Source of the DNA: Pleurotus djamor
Lineage: Eukaryota; Basidiomycota; Agaricomycetes; Agaricales; Pleurotaceae
Length of the DNA stretch: 36,577 bases
Direction of reading: 5' to 3'
Assembly: GCA_029747585.1 (NCBI GenBank)
Contig: JAPEVF010000458.1
Location: forward strand, 1-36,577
Of this stretch, positions 1 to 10,336 are shown piece after piece. The position numbers were made by a program, and so were the translations under genes. The first letter of the stretch is position 1. Each line of letters starts with the position of its first letter. Below the pieces are notes generated by a model, which saw only the letters and a program-made list of their open reading frames with translations, searched no databases and was not told the DNA's origin.

Positions 1-110
1 GTCAGGCATTATTTGTAAATAAATAATAAACATAATTTTCGAAGTTTCTTCACATTGAAGGTCTTGTAAGGTATTTCCTCAGATGAAGCATTGAATAAAT
101 GAACACAAAA

Positions 111-140
111 GGCTAGGGCTCGCGCAAGCGAACCCTAGCC
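111..140. repeat. Perfect-looking hairpin with GCAA loop
   Basis: Arms of 13 bp (111-123 and 128-140) pair with one mismatch around the loop GCAA at 124-127. As RNA this would be a GNRA-type tetraloop. It sits beside a TTAGGG-like patch. No coding context is seen; it may be part of an old mobile element or a subtelomere-like repeat. Confidence 0.7.
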
Positions 141-164
141 TGTAAGTAGCATGTAATTATGGGG

Positions 165-225
165 GACGGGTTAGCGTTAGGGATAGCGGTTAGGAGTTAG
201 GGTTCGGTTAGCTGGTTAGGGTTCG
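165..225 (+). repeat. Degenerate TTAGGG-like repeat patch
   Basis: About ten short units of the form TTAG, TTAGGG or GTTAGGGTTCGG follow one another, interrupted by TTCGG, GCGG and GCTGG. This resembles a decayed telomere-type or G-rich minisatellite tract but is not a clean telomere array. The following C-rich and G-rich stretch to about 320, with an N at 310, has no coding signal. Confidence 0.5.
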
Positions 226-766
226 GGGATATCCCCCCCGCGCAAACGAGGCTTTAGTGTGCTGACTCGAGCCATCCTGGCTTGGGGGACCCCCCGAGCA
301 TAGCGAGGGNAGGGGAAGGATTGAGAGTGGTCAGCCCTCTGTTGCGCAAATCAAAGAAAAAATATGAAAATACCTCGGTGACTTAAACTCAGAGTCATTC
401 ACGATTAACTCAGTAACGCTGACAAATCCATTCCCACAGTCAATACTTTCTACGATAGCAAGCTGCCACTATTCCCACACTAGCCCTGACCCTGTGATCG
501 AGTTCGACCCATCGAAGTAGTCCTCCACCGCTTGTCACGGTCTTTTGACTCCGAATTTCGCTGTGAACGACCCTGGAGCGATTCGAGTTGCCCTGAATGA
601 TGACCTGAGGATCCTAATGCTCGCAGGGAAGCTAGGATAGACGGCTTGGAAGTTGAAGAACCATAATGATACATCGTCCTACCAGAGATGTTTGCGGCCA
701 GCGAAGAGACGACATGGAATGCTACACTTTCTGCCAAATTACAAACGCCCTCGTTGTCGATGTGCG
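226..766. other. Non-coding stretch upstream of first gene
   Basis: No ORF with coding character was found. Part of the segment from about 590 to 766 is similar to 2340-2490, so it belongs to the duplicated 5' flank shared by the first gene and its decayed copy. Confidence 0.5.
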
Positions 767-774
767 TATATAAA
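767..774 (+). promoter_or_regulatory. TATA box of the secreted-protein gene
   Basis: TATATAAA lies 78 bp upstream of the ATG at 852, a good distance for a fungal core promoter. The same context, GTGCGTATATAA, is conserved in the decayed second copy at 2500-2507, which supports the assignment. Confidence 0.65.
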
Positions 775-851
775 CGGGTTTGCCTGAGCAGCATTGTCCT
801 CAGTAAAGTGCTCTTCTCAAGCCCTTTACAAAGTCACCCTCGCTTCCAAGG

Positions 852-1532
852 ATGCAACTCCAGCTCAAGACCGTCCTCGCGTCTCTCGCTATCTTCTCTT
901 TGGGAGTTCTGGCTGCTCCAACTGACGGTGTGAGTTTCTTTGCCTCTTACCAGAGAGTTCTTACTGACGATACATATCTTCTTATCTGGCTTAGCATCAA
1001 TCTGACATGCAGCGTCGCGTTCTCAACCCGCTGATTACCTTCAAGGGGGACTTGGCTGATTACCCTGCGCCAGACCCAGCTGACAAGAATTACGCCAAGA
1101 AAGTGAAGGAGAACAGCATCAGGCAGCCAGAACGCGTGAAACGTCAACAGGCCGCTGAGGCCGTTGCGAAAGACCTTTTGAGAGCTGCTCAACGTCTACT
1201 GCCCATCCCGGACGACATTGCGGTTGATGTTATCAATGACTTCCATCCTAGCAAGCTTGAAAAGACCCCACATGTCACCCTCACGTTTGACCTCCCTGGA
1301 ACCTGCGCACCCGGTAAAAGTTGTCTCGGACACGCCTTCGATCCAAAGGACCCTGCTGCTGCTGGACGTCCCGGAGAAGTAAGTTCTAAATCTTGCATGC
1401 TGTATTCAAATTGAGCCTAATCTTCTCTACTCTAGGTTTTCAATGGTGCCGGCGTGAGGATTTTCCCGGTAAGCACCTTTCTCGATAATTGATCCCAGCG
1501 AGTCTTTCCGACTCACAAAAACTCTACAGTGA
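852..1532 (+). CDS. Small secreted protein, family unknown
   Basis: Exons 852-929, 995-1378 and 1436-1468 join in frame; a last exon at 1530 supplies only the TGA stop, giving 165 residues. Introns start GTGAGT, GTAAGT and GTAAGC. The first 22 residues form a clear signal peptide ending VLAA before PTDG, so the product is predicted to be secreted. A dibasic KR at residues 75-76 (VKRQQ) and an earlier QRR at 32-34 could be Kex2-type cleavage sites. The C-terminal part has a two-cysteine segment followed by GHAF, AGRPGE and FNGAG...IFP, which is conserved in the decayed copy downstream. I do not recognise the family and assign no function. If intron 3 were retained, the stop would come only a few codons later. 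Confidence 0.75.
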
Positions 1533-2339
1533 TGCGTTGGTGAAGGAGGAGGACAGTAGTTGCTGGATTTTTTTGTCTCGCGACAAGATCGATGTATCTA
1601 CAATTACTGTTACATGTACTTGAATGTGATTTGCACCCTGCCTTTCTCTCAGCTACTCGCGCGGCTCACATATCCTCAAGATGCAGCAGTTTAGCTTCTA
1701 GATAGCTAGGCACAAAAGCATGAGTCACTTTAAAAGCCGAGGATGCGAGGTGTACTCCTTCCTACTTCCTACTTGATGCCGCAGACCCAACCCTTTTCAG
1801 GGATCTCCTGTCCCCCTGAAGCTATCGTCCAGAATGCCCTAGAGTAGTATCGCTCCTATATCGCACCTTCTTCGTCTCAACCACAGTCACCAGACAAGCG
1901 GCTCCAGCTCTCTCTTGATATGTCCGTCACTGAAAATTCTCTGTTTTCTCTTTGAAGACCTAGTCCTATTTGCCTGTATCACACGCGGAAATCGTTAATA
2001 GTCAAGATCTCAAGTTCCAAAGTTGACGTTGAAGAGGTGCGATCAATCTTCAAGAGCGCTCGCTGTTCTTCGGAAGACATTCGACTCGTACCCCACATCA
2101 TCCCACTCGTCGCACTGTGGCCTACATCACTGACTTCAAGAATAGCAACGCTCTCTCACGGCGAGACACATGTGCAATGTTCTCCCCTCGATCATGGGTA
2201 TGACTCTGCTGCCTCCGACGCTGGCAGTTTGCTAGCTCCAATACTCTGCCTTCCATTTGAGGTCATGACTCCGAAGCTGCTCTAAATACCATCTACACTG
2301 CCTCCGGTGTGTTTCTCTGCATTCAACGGTCTTACTGTA
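1533..2339. other. Intergenic region, no gene seen
   Basis: 3' flank of the secreted-protein gene and sequence leading into the decayed copy. A 249-nt ORF at 2037-2285 has no recognisable domain or splice support. Confidence 0.4.
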
Positions 2340-2770
2340 AAAACAATCGCGCCCTGAATGATCCTAACACGCCAACATTCTACAGGGAACCACCACTAGG
2401 CTTCCGGGAAGCAACAGAGCCACGCCTTCTACCAAGAGAGACACTTGCGGGCAGCCAATGAATGCATCCGGACAAAAACGGTTTCGCCCTCGCTGTGCGT
2501 ATATAAGCTGGGTTTAACGGGTATGACTATCCTCAGCGAAGTGCGCTCCACCCTGGTATCTGTGGAGTTGGCAGGTGTCGTGGACACGCCTTCGAGCATT
2601 CAGCCGGCCGACCTGGCGATGTAAGCTATATATTCTCACCTGGCGGCGGTCCTCAGGCTAATGCTCCTCAGATCTTCAATGGCGCTAACCACAAGATCTT
2701 CCCGGTAAGCATTTCATTCTCAGTTTCTCTCTTCGAATCCTATGGCCGTCTGACTGTAATTGACTAGTGA
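2340..2770 (+). pseudogene. Truncated copy of the secreted-protein gene
   Basis: This tandem copy retains the promoter (TATATAAG, 2500-2507), the last part of exon 2 (about 2551-2620), a GTAAGC donor at 2621, exon 3 (2672-2704, 33 nt as in the intact gene), its GTAAGC donor, and a stop TGA at 2768 directly after the last acceptor. The start codon, signal peptide and most of exon 2 are missing, apparently by one deletion that fused the 5' leader to exon 2. The remaining frame reads PGIC...GHAFEHSAGRPGD and IFNGANHKIFP, clearly homologous to the intact gene. No in-frame ATG was found, so it is probably not translated into the family protein. Confidence 0.7.
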
Positions 2771-3005
2771 TGCGAGGGAAACAATAGCCGAAGGATTCTT
2801 TGCGCAGTGGTGTTGGTGGATCTACTACAGTCCTTGTCTACGTAGTTGAATGAGATGATCATTGGAGGAAACCATTAAGTTGAGATAACCAACAGTGCAG
2901 TAACACGGCTGGGAGTTTAGCCACTACTAGAGGCACTGGCGTGATTCTATATTGTTCCAGGAAGAAATAAATTACATCGTCCAAGGGCTAACTGAAAGTC
3001 CTTTA

Positions 3006-4360
3006 TTAAGCTTGGTACGGTGGTGGCGGTCTTTCCTCGGCAGCAGGGGCCGAGGGGCTGGAAACCTTGGGAGACCTTGATGTTCCTATCCTTCCCATCT
3101 CCAGCTGTTCTGGGGTGGACACAGATCCATCTTGAGTACCTCGCCCCGAGATAGAGCGGCTCTCTTCTTCATAGATGGTTGATACGGGTCTGTTCAACGT
3201 GCTTTGCTCAGGCTGGCTAGGAGCGTACGACGATGTCGACGTATGAATCGTTTGCTTTGACAACGTCGGCCGTGTAGACTGCCAGTCTGAGTCGGAACCT
3301 GAGCTGCTTGGCGGAGGGAATGGTGTTGGAGGAGGTGGGAAGGTTGTCATGAAAGGTGTAGATACAGAGGGACTCTCTAGTGGTGCAATTCGTTGACGAT
3401 GCTGGCGTCGTCTCCAGGCCCAGAGGCCTACCAAAGCAAAGACGACAGCGAAGGCGGAAACAGAAACGGCTGCGGCGATCGTAGTGGCAGTATTGCTGCT
3501 GCTACTGTTACTGTTATTGGTATCATTATTAGGCTCGCTAATTCCGAGCAACTCGTTCGTGCTTCTGGTTAACCAAGAGTGACTGGATCAATGTTTGCGA
3601 CTGGGTTGTCTAGAGAAGTGACGTACGTGTATATGATTGCATCTAAGAAGGTAACAGTGGTGTTGTATACGCCTTCATCATCCCGGCCGTTTTGGAGCGT
3701 CAATGTGTGCTCTCCAGGAGTTAGATTTTCCTGCTGGAAGACGGTGATGATAACTGCAGGCTTCGTTGGGCGAGCTGGTCTGGAGACATTGATCGGCGGC
3801 CCGTCATCTATTGTGAAGATCATCTCAAGGTTTGCCCTATATCGCTTTGATTTAGCTTTAACACTCAAAAGAGACAAATGATGCGGCATACGGTGTCCTA
3901 GTCGCGATATCATTGAGTATACACGAGACATAGACCGCAGTACCTGGAGTTTCAGCGTTCGTAAGAAAAGAATGAACATGAGAATGGGACTCATGAAGAA
4001 GCACCCTTGAATTTGAGTTTAGCAGAAGGGGGACCGTAAGTCCCACCTCGAGAATAAACCGATCTTTTCCATGTCCCTGGAACGACAGGTCAGTCATGTT
4101 CGACAAGTACGTTTGTCAGTTCCAAAAGCCATACCATTCACCGCACCCTCAAACCCAGCGGTAGTAGGGCTAGTTCGGCTTAAACCATTGAGTCCAAAGC
4201 CGACATCTACCCAATTGCCCTGCGAGTAAATTATCGATTCCCCTACTCTCGGATAAGGGCCGAATTGATCGTCGACGGTAACATTGAATGACTGAGCCGA
4301 TGCGTGAGGTAGATAGAGTCCCGAGAGCAAGAGAAGGATGGGTATCGTCCAGCGAGACAT
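3006..4360 (-). CDS. Surface membrane protein, QSFNVTVDD family
   Basis: Exons (minus) 4360-4135, 4076-4005, 3943-3892, 3836-3627 and 3564-3006 join without a break to give 372 residues. Residues 1-22 are a signal peptide. The ectodomain begins QSFNVTVDDQFG, contains NGTWKRSVY and ends near FLDAIIYT; it resembles the beta-sandwich ectodomain common in Agaricomycete membrane proteins. A Ser/Asn-rich linker leads to one transmembrane segment at about 216-237 (ending LVGLWAW), then RRRQHRQR, a Ser/Thr/Pro-rich cytoplasmic tail and a C-terminal PPPPYQA. PPxY motifs bind WW domains such as that of Rsp5 ubiquitin ligase; that role is inferred. Intron positions and exon lengths match the two paralogs at 4909 and 6492. 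AATAAA at 3007-3002 overlaps the stop and may be the polyadenylation signal. Ligand unknown. Confidence 0.85.
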
Positions 4361-4908
4361 ATCTCAGCTACTAATGACTTAGCGAGGCGAGGTAGAGCTG
4401 GGAGAAAGGAAAATAGTGAAGTAAGGCCGCCCAGCTTGGAGTATCATGCATCATGTATCAGGTGGGAGAGACCAAGTCGATGATAAAGTTAAAACCAAGG
4501 ATATCCCGACAAGTTTACAACACTGACTGCATCTCCATCGAGACGCACAGCGCTGGATTCCATAAGAGTATAAGATTTCAGAACCACGGCAAGGACATCT
4601 TCAAGGGTATGTTATCTGGCGTTCAGCAGGCCTGCTTTCAGAGTTATCACAACTTAAAAGGACGAGGAGGCGTATGCTCGTGAAACTCTGGGACGTGCAC
4701 TCGCTTGCCAAGCCATTGAACCATGAGAAAAGTCTTAGGCTTGGCGCCTCGGATTGGCGTCTATAACGCGTTGGACGAGCCATTGGAATTATCCGACGTG
4801 ATGCAAACCATCACAATGGCGATGTTGCCTGTTTCTCTACTCATCTCATGAGAAGTCTACCTTGAGCGGGACACTTGTGACTTCTCTGACTGCGCTATCT
4901 TCTGCGCC
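4361..4908. promoter_or_regulatory. Shared divergent promoter region
   Basis: This 548-bp segment separates two divergently transcribed paralogs (minus at 4360, plus at 4909) and should carry both promoters. No individual TATA box or operator can be assigned with confidence. Short ORFs here have no domain or splice support. Confidence 0.45.
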
Positions 4909-5858
4909 ATGACTCGCTGGGCGACATTTTTTGTATCTCTTCTCTTGCTCTTGAGCGAAACTATTGCTCAGTCATTCAACGTTACTGTGGACGACCAATT
5001 CGGATCCTCACCGAATACTGGGGATCTCATACAATACTCCCCTAGCGACAGCTGGTCGAATGTTGGATTTGGTCAAAATGGACTAATGCAAGGGAGTCCC
5101 ACTGCGCCTGGGTTTGAACATACCCTACACGGCAAGTAAAATAGCAGGTCAAATAATTACTTCCTCGCTGACTTGCCTGGCACACTTCAGGCACTTGGAA
5201 AAGGTCTATATACAAGCTCGGCGATGCTTCAGGACCACCAACTGCTCGTCTCACATTCAAAGGTGCGTAGGTTCCCTGAGAAAGTTTGTAAGGACGCTGA
5301 ATGTCGTCGACGCCTAGGCACTGCTGTATACGTTTCGTGTGTATTGAATGACGTTGCTCAAGATGTCCCGTGAGATCATTTTCAACCCTTGTGCATTGAA
5401 CTCTACTCAGTGTCATCTTCAACCCAGGGCGAACTCAGATATGCTCTTCACACTCGATGGCATTCCTTCGCTCAACTTTACTCGGCCGCCTCTGCCTGCC
5501 AAACCCGGGTTGGTCACTATAGTGTATTCACAAGAAGGCCTGTCCCCAGGGGAGCATACCGTGACGATACAAAACGGTCGGGAGACTGGAGGACCTTTCA
5601 ATGCGACGGCCATCTTCTTGGACGCGATCATCTTTACGTGCGACTCCTTTTTTTTCTTACCGCGGATGTGCAACCTGACTCACTTCTCCTTCTCTTAGGA
5701 CCACGAACGAACTACAAAGCTTTCCCAACGCATCCACATCCATGGGCGCGAATAATCCTGCTTCCACGGATCAGAATGCTGCGACAGCCAGCGCAAAGGC
5801 GACGGTATCTGCCTATGCTATCGGCATCATACTCGTTTCTATTGTTGGTTGGTTTTGA
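4909..5858 (+). CDS. QSFNVTVDD family protein, GPI-like end
   Basis: Exons 4909-5131, 5191-5262, 5318-5369, 5428-5637 and 5699-5858 give 238 residues; exons 2, 3 and 4 (72, 52, 210 nt) equal those of the paralog at 3006-4360. Intron 1 begins GCAAGT, a GC-AG intron needed to keep frame (GTWKRSIY follows). There is a signal peptide of about 21 residues and an ectodomain starting QSFNVTVDDQFG. After FLDAIIFT and a Ser/Thr/Asn/Ala-rich linker the protein ends in a short hydrophobic segment, AYAIGIILVSIVGWF, with no basic or cytoplasmic tail. I infer a GPI-anchored or tail-less version of its neighbours. A premature loss of the tail is the alternative. Confidence 0.82.
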
Positions 5859-6491
5859 TTGCTGGGTGTCCCGCCCCGCACTACTTCCTTTTCCTCATGG
5901 TACAGCCAAGCATGCTTAGACCACGGCTGTCGCCAGCCGATCACTGTATTTCTCGTCGCATGTCCTGAATAAACACTCGTCACTCTTGCTTTAGTGTGTC
6001 TTTCTCCCAATGAAACCGGTTTATCTCATTATGAGACTTCCACCATCTCTTGACCATCTGACTCGCAACTCGCGTCCGTCATCGAGTCGCAAATGAGTTG
6101 GGTACACACTCGAGCCCAAGTTCGATCAGCATCCCCATTCTGCCTACATTTACATCAGCGCCCATCTCCAGGTTAATCCCATCAAAGCTCGTAACCAACC
6201 ACCCTGATACGTTCGCAATAAAAGCGATTTGTCGAGCTCGGCTTCTTTTGTGCACACCTCAACACCGACTTAGGACGACAAAACATTCCTGCTGGTCCAT
6301 TCAGTCATGGCATCAGCCCCCTATGGTAACCCTTGGACGCCTTGATGATTGATCTACCTATATCCTCAAACTCGAAACTGTGGCACCCTACTTCCCAGGC
6401 CTCATATACCTAACTTCCTTGTTTTCCGGCGCTCTGAATAGCATCAGTCCTCTCCTTCCCAAACCTCTCCCTAGTTCATCCGAACCAAAAC
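5859..6491. other. Intergenic region between two paralogs
   Basis: 633 bp of 3' flank and upstream region of the next paralog. Pyrimidine-rich runs occur close to the ATG at 6492, as is usual for fungal promoters, but no distinct element is assigned. The ORF at 6098-6352 has no support. Confidence 0.4.
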
Positions 6492-7798
6492 ATGCCTCGC
6501 TGGACGAGCCTTCCTTTCCTTTATTCGCTCTCTAACTTGGCTCTCATTGCTGCTCAATCTTTCAATATTACGGTCGACGATCAGTTCGGGCCCTTGACCG
6601 GAGACAAACTCGTACGAATTGAATACTCGTCGTCGGATGACTGGGTAAGCGGGGGATATGGTGTCAATGGGTTGAGAAAAGGTAGTCCTAGTGCGGCTGG
6701 ATTTGAAGACACAATACGCGGTGAGTCACTTGTCAATGCGTGAGTCACTTGCTGACTGAACTAATGTTCAGGTACTTGGAAAAGATCCATATACAAACCC
6801 GGCGATAAATCGGGTCCCCCAACCGCCAATCTTACTTTCAAGGGTACGCATCTGCTTCATTCTTTTCTTTGATTAGGCTATCGTCTAAAGTTTCATCCCA
6901 GGTACAGCGGTCTTCGTCCAGTGTGTCATAACAAATGTCGCACTCAATAATCAGTAAGGTTCGCTTCCAGAGGGTAACCCACGTTCATGTCAGCTTACCG
7001 GTTCCAGAGCGAACTCAGACATGGTATTCAAGATCGATGATGGTCTTCCAACCACTTATACAAGGGCAGCTCTTGCATCTAAACCCGGCTTGATCACCAC
7101 GGTATTCCACCAAGATGGCCTTTCACCAGGAGAACATACGATATTCATTCAGAATGGTCGCGAACGAGGTGGTCCACCTGAATTCAACTCTACTGCAATT
7201 TTCTTGGACGCCATCATCTTCACGTTAGTGAAAACCATGATTCCTTTCTATCAAATGGATGCTCATTACTAGACTTAGGACCAACAACAGAACACTGGGG
7301 ATTGAGAGTTCCGATGCGTCCAACATGCCAACTGAACCTCCTCTCCCTTCACGGGCCAAATCAAACACTGCACTCATTGCCGCAATTGTTTGTTCAATCA
7401 CTGCCGTTGTCATCATCGCAGTGGCGCTCTGGTTGTTCCTTCGTAACCGCCAGCAACGTAAGAATCGTGCCGAACGTCCTATATCCATCTACGCTCCGTC
7501 CACATCATACGCGCCTACCAGCCGCCAAGGCGAACCATCTGAATGGACATCCGTGACTTCCCCTTCATCTGGCCAAAGCTTCGTCTCGCGCGACGGCTTG
7601 ATGACTTACTCACAGTCAGATGATGCGACGTCTCAGTGGATGGGTTCTCAAACCACTCATATGCACAGGACTGTACCATCAAGAGATTTTTCTGTGACCT
7701 CGTTCACTGCCCCCATTTCCCAGTTTCAGCCCAGGGCAGAGAAGACTCGGGTAGTCAACGGCCCTGTTTCATTACTACCACCACCGTACTGCACGTAG
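6492..7798 (+). CDS. Surface membrane protein, QSFNVTVDD family
   Basis: Exons 6492-6720, 6772-6843, 6902-6953, 7008-7223 and 7279-7798 give 362 residues with the same intron phases as the paralogs at 3006 and 4909; all donors are GT here. Signal peptide at 1-21, ectodomain starting QSFNITVDDQFG with a conserved N-glycosylation sequon, GTWKRSIYKPGD, and FLDAIIFT at its end. A hydrophobic span at about 221-244 (ALIAAIVC...LWLFL) is followed by RNRQQRKNR, a Ser/Thr-rich cytoplasmic tail, and a C-terminal LLPPPYCT that keeps the PPxY-like end. Predicted single-pass plasma-membrane protein with a possible WW-domain or Rsp5 docking tail (inference). The ectodomain has two more residues than its paralogs in exon 4. 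Ligand and function are unknown. Confidence 0.87.
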
Positions 7799-8431
7799 GT
7801 GTCTTGTTGCAGGTTAGCGTTATCGTTGGTGTTCGTACTGTTGTATGTAATACTCTTCTTTGAGTTCGTTAGAAATATACCCGTTGCAAAGCTCGGCTGA
7901 AGTACCCTAACACCTACCCAGGCACATCGAAGCCTGCGTGAAGACCGTCCCTTTCAAGAGGTAAGACTTTAATACTGTCTGTGACGCTATCCGCCTTCAA
8001 CTCGCACCCAATCCGATCTTAGCAATTGTAATATTCTGATGGCCAATAATGCAGCCAACGCGCAAAACTGCTTTGACCCCCGTTTGATGCACCTCCCTCT
8101 GGTGACAATCTGCAAGACATTTACAGTTGGGGCGCTAGAATCTCCAAGGACGTGACCATCTTACGTCCATGAAACTCACAATCTTCGAGTATCGAAGTTC
8201 ACGGGGTTGGGCCCGAAGACACACGAATGCGCGGAATCAAAAGCGCGTCCGCGGGGTGACCAGGTGACGTCACTCTTGTCTATAGGGGCTCTATGGGATA
8301 GGAGGTACATCTTGGGAGGAGGCTGACATCCGCTGTCGTCTGTCGTCTATAAGAACGCGATATGCCTCTTTCCATCGCTCTACCGAGTACCACCATCATC
8401 CTCGTACCAAGAAGCTCCAGTAATCAGCAAG
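7799..8431 (+). promoter_or_regulatory. Upstream region of the pseudokinase gene
   Basis: 633-bp intergenic region. A TATAAG box at 8348-8353 lies about 80 bp before the ATG at 8432 and is the likely core promoter. The rest shows no gene. Confidence 0.5.
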
Positions 8432-9788
8432 ATGTTCTCCAAAATTCAGCAATTCTTCGCCAAGAAGGCCACCGTAAAGGTACGTTTCCTTTCTCCTCAA
8501 TCACAACGCCTCTCATCGTAGCTATCTAGGTCCTGCCTACTCCCCCTGTCATGGGTCACCGTCAGTCGGACGACAAGACTCTTGTCAACACCCCTGAATC
8601 ATCATCATCCACGTCCACTCTCGTCGATGGTCCTGCTGTGTCGATCACCGACTTCGAGTTCATGGAAATGACCCACAGGTCTACGACGCACGATGTCTGG
8701 CACGTCAGCCACAACGACTCTGGCAAACACTTTGACTTGAGGACTAGTGTCAAGCATGCGTCCAACTATGAGGACTTCACCAGAGCTACCGCCGAGACTG
8801 AAGTGTACGACAAGATTGAGGGTCATCAACACTTTGTGAAGAGGGTTACAAAGTGGGAAGAATCTCGTGGAACATACCAACTGACGCAGCACCTGCCGTT
8901 CTCGCTGAAGGATGTCGCAGAGCAGTTGCCAGCGAATGGAGGGCGCGCTCAGCTCTATGGTGCGCACATGCTCTTCGCACTTGCCATCCTACACACCAAG
9001 GAGATTGTTCATAACGAGGTCAAGTTGTCGAACGTCTTCCTCTCCGAGACTGGTCGCCCCCTCTTGGGTGGTATGGGCCGCGCGAAGGTCCTGAAGCCTG
9101 TCCTCGTGTGCGACCCCGATTTCGTGGACTTTAATGTCAATCCAGACGCCGATGGTGGATATTTCCACTTCGAGACCAAGTTTGAAGAGAAGCAGTATTA
9201 TGCTGAAGATATTCGGGGGTTGGGTGCAGCCATCTACGAGATGCACACGGGCCAAGTGAGTCCATGAGTTTACTTCGTGATCATCCATTTCTCATCTTCG
9301 TTCGTTAGGTTCTTGAATTTGATGCCCGAGGCGAGGCGATGCTGCCTGAAGTGCACCTCCCACCACTGTTGGGAGACCTCTTGGAGCGCATCTTCGGCAA
9401 GAAGGCGTCGCCACTCAAGACCAACCTCGCTTATGTTCGGTCTCATCCATACTTTGCCAACATTAATTGGAGGCAAATTGCCTTCCCTAATCTTGCGGAC
9501 GTGACCTACCACCACAGTCCCCTCGAGTTCCCCAAGCCTGAGGTGGATGGTCCCGTCTACGCTGACATCCCTGAAATTGAATGCGACTGGGAGATCTCGT
9601 ATGGGAAATCTCGACCACCCTCACCACCCCCACCACCCCCACCATCACCTGTCGAGATCAACATTATGGACCTCAAGCTGGATGAAATAGTCGGGCGCTA
9701 TGCTCCACTGAGGGGCGTTCGCATACCAAAGTACTTTGAATCGGCAGAAGAAGAAGAGGCGATGTTGGGGTCGTCGTTCGAGTTATGA
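8432..9788 (+). CDS. Pseudokinase derived from an AGC-type kinase
   Basis: Exons 8432-8479, 8530-9255 and 9309-9788 join in phase 0 to give 417 residues. A protein-kinase-like fold runs from about residue 54 to 300, with a possible ATP-site Lys at 91 (SVKHA). The catalytic loop reads VHNEVKLSN (about 176-184) where active kinases have HRDLKxxN, so the catalytic Asp is gone. The DFG position reads GGMGRAK (about 196), so the metal-binding Asp is gone too. The helix-F-like segment ends GAAIYEMHTGQ, and HPYFANINWRQI resembles the HPFF...W motif after the C-lobe of AGC kinases. A Pro-rich run precedes an acidic C-terminus. Predicted inactive; a scaffold or regulatory role is inference. Its last 83 codons are copied in inverted orientation near 13133-13375. 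Confidence 0.8.
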
Positions 9789-10249
9789 AGGAGGAGGGTG
9801 ATATGGAGTAGGAGGCAGCGATGGAGCAGGAAGAGGACGGCGCGTCGACAGGGCACCTGGAAGAGAGGGGATGGTGATAGCGTGTGGCCAGCTCGCTATT
9901 ATCAGAACCTTGATTCCAGACCCATGGAGATTGCATCCGGAGAAGGGGAGTTGGTGGTAGTGGCTGGCCAGCACTATGCATCAGAACCTTGACTCTGGGA
10001 ATCTCTGGTACGCGCGCCCGAACGACGCAGATGGTAGTGAGTTCGAAGGAACAAGGAATGAAAGCGAGGATACCCAGATTGATGATACCTTTAAGCACAA
10101 TTATGCACCCACCATTTTCGTACCTTCATTTTATCTTTGTTTCGACGCGACCTCTGGTCCGTCCCCACATTCGTTTGTATTTCCAATATCATTCATTTAC
10201 CTCTGTGTACGAAGCGTAAAAGCTGAGTGGATCTGGTTCTTGTCCAAGA
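9540..10249 (+). repeat. Left arm of long inverted repeat
   Basis: From codon EVDGPVY of the pseudokinase through its stop and about 460 bp of 3' flank, this segment matches the reverse complement of 12663-13375 with scattered substitutions and small indels. The match starts abruptly at 9540 and fades after about 10249. The arm ends only about 90 bp before the helicase ATG, so it lies within the helicase promoter region. Confidence 0.85.
9866..9999 (+). repeat. Imperfect direct repeat in the pseudokinase 3' flank
   Basis: Two units of about 55 bp (9866-9921 and 9944-9999) share TGGCCAGC, ATCAGAACCTTGA and a preceding G-rich stretch. The same pair is present inside the right arm near 12945-13075, so this duplication predates the copying of the arm. 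Confidence 0.65.
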
Positions 10250-10336
10250 GTAGATTTGGAACGGGCGTCAACGCGACAACTCAGTAGACGCCGATCCTAT
10301 TTATCCTTCAAGTCCACGACGTCCAGACGACTTCAA

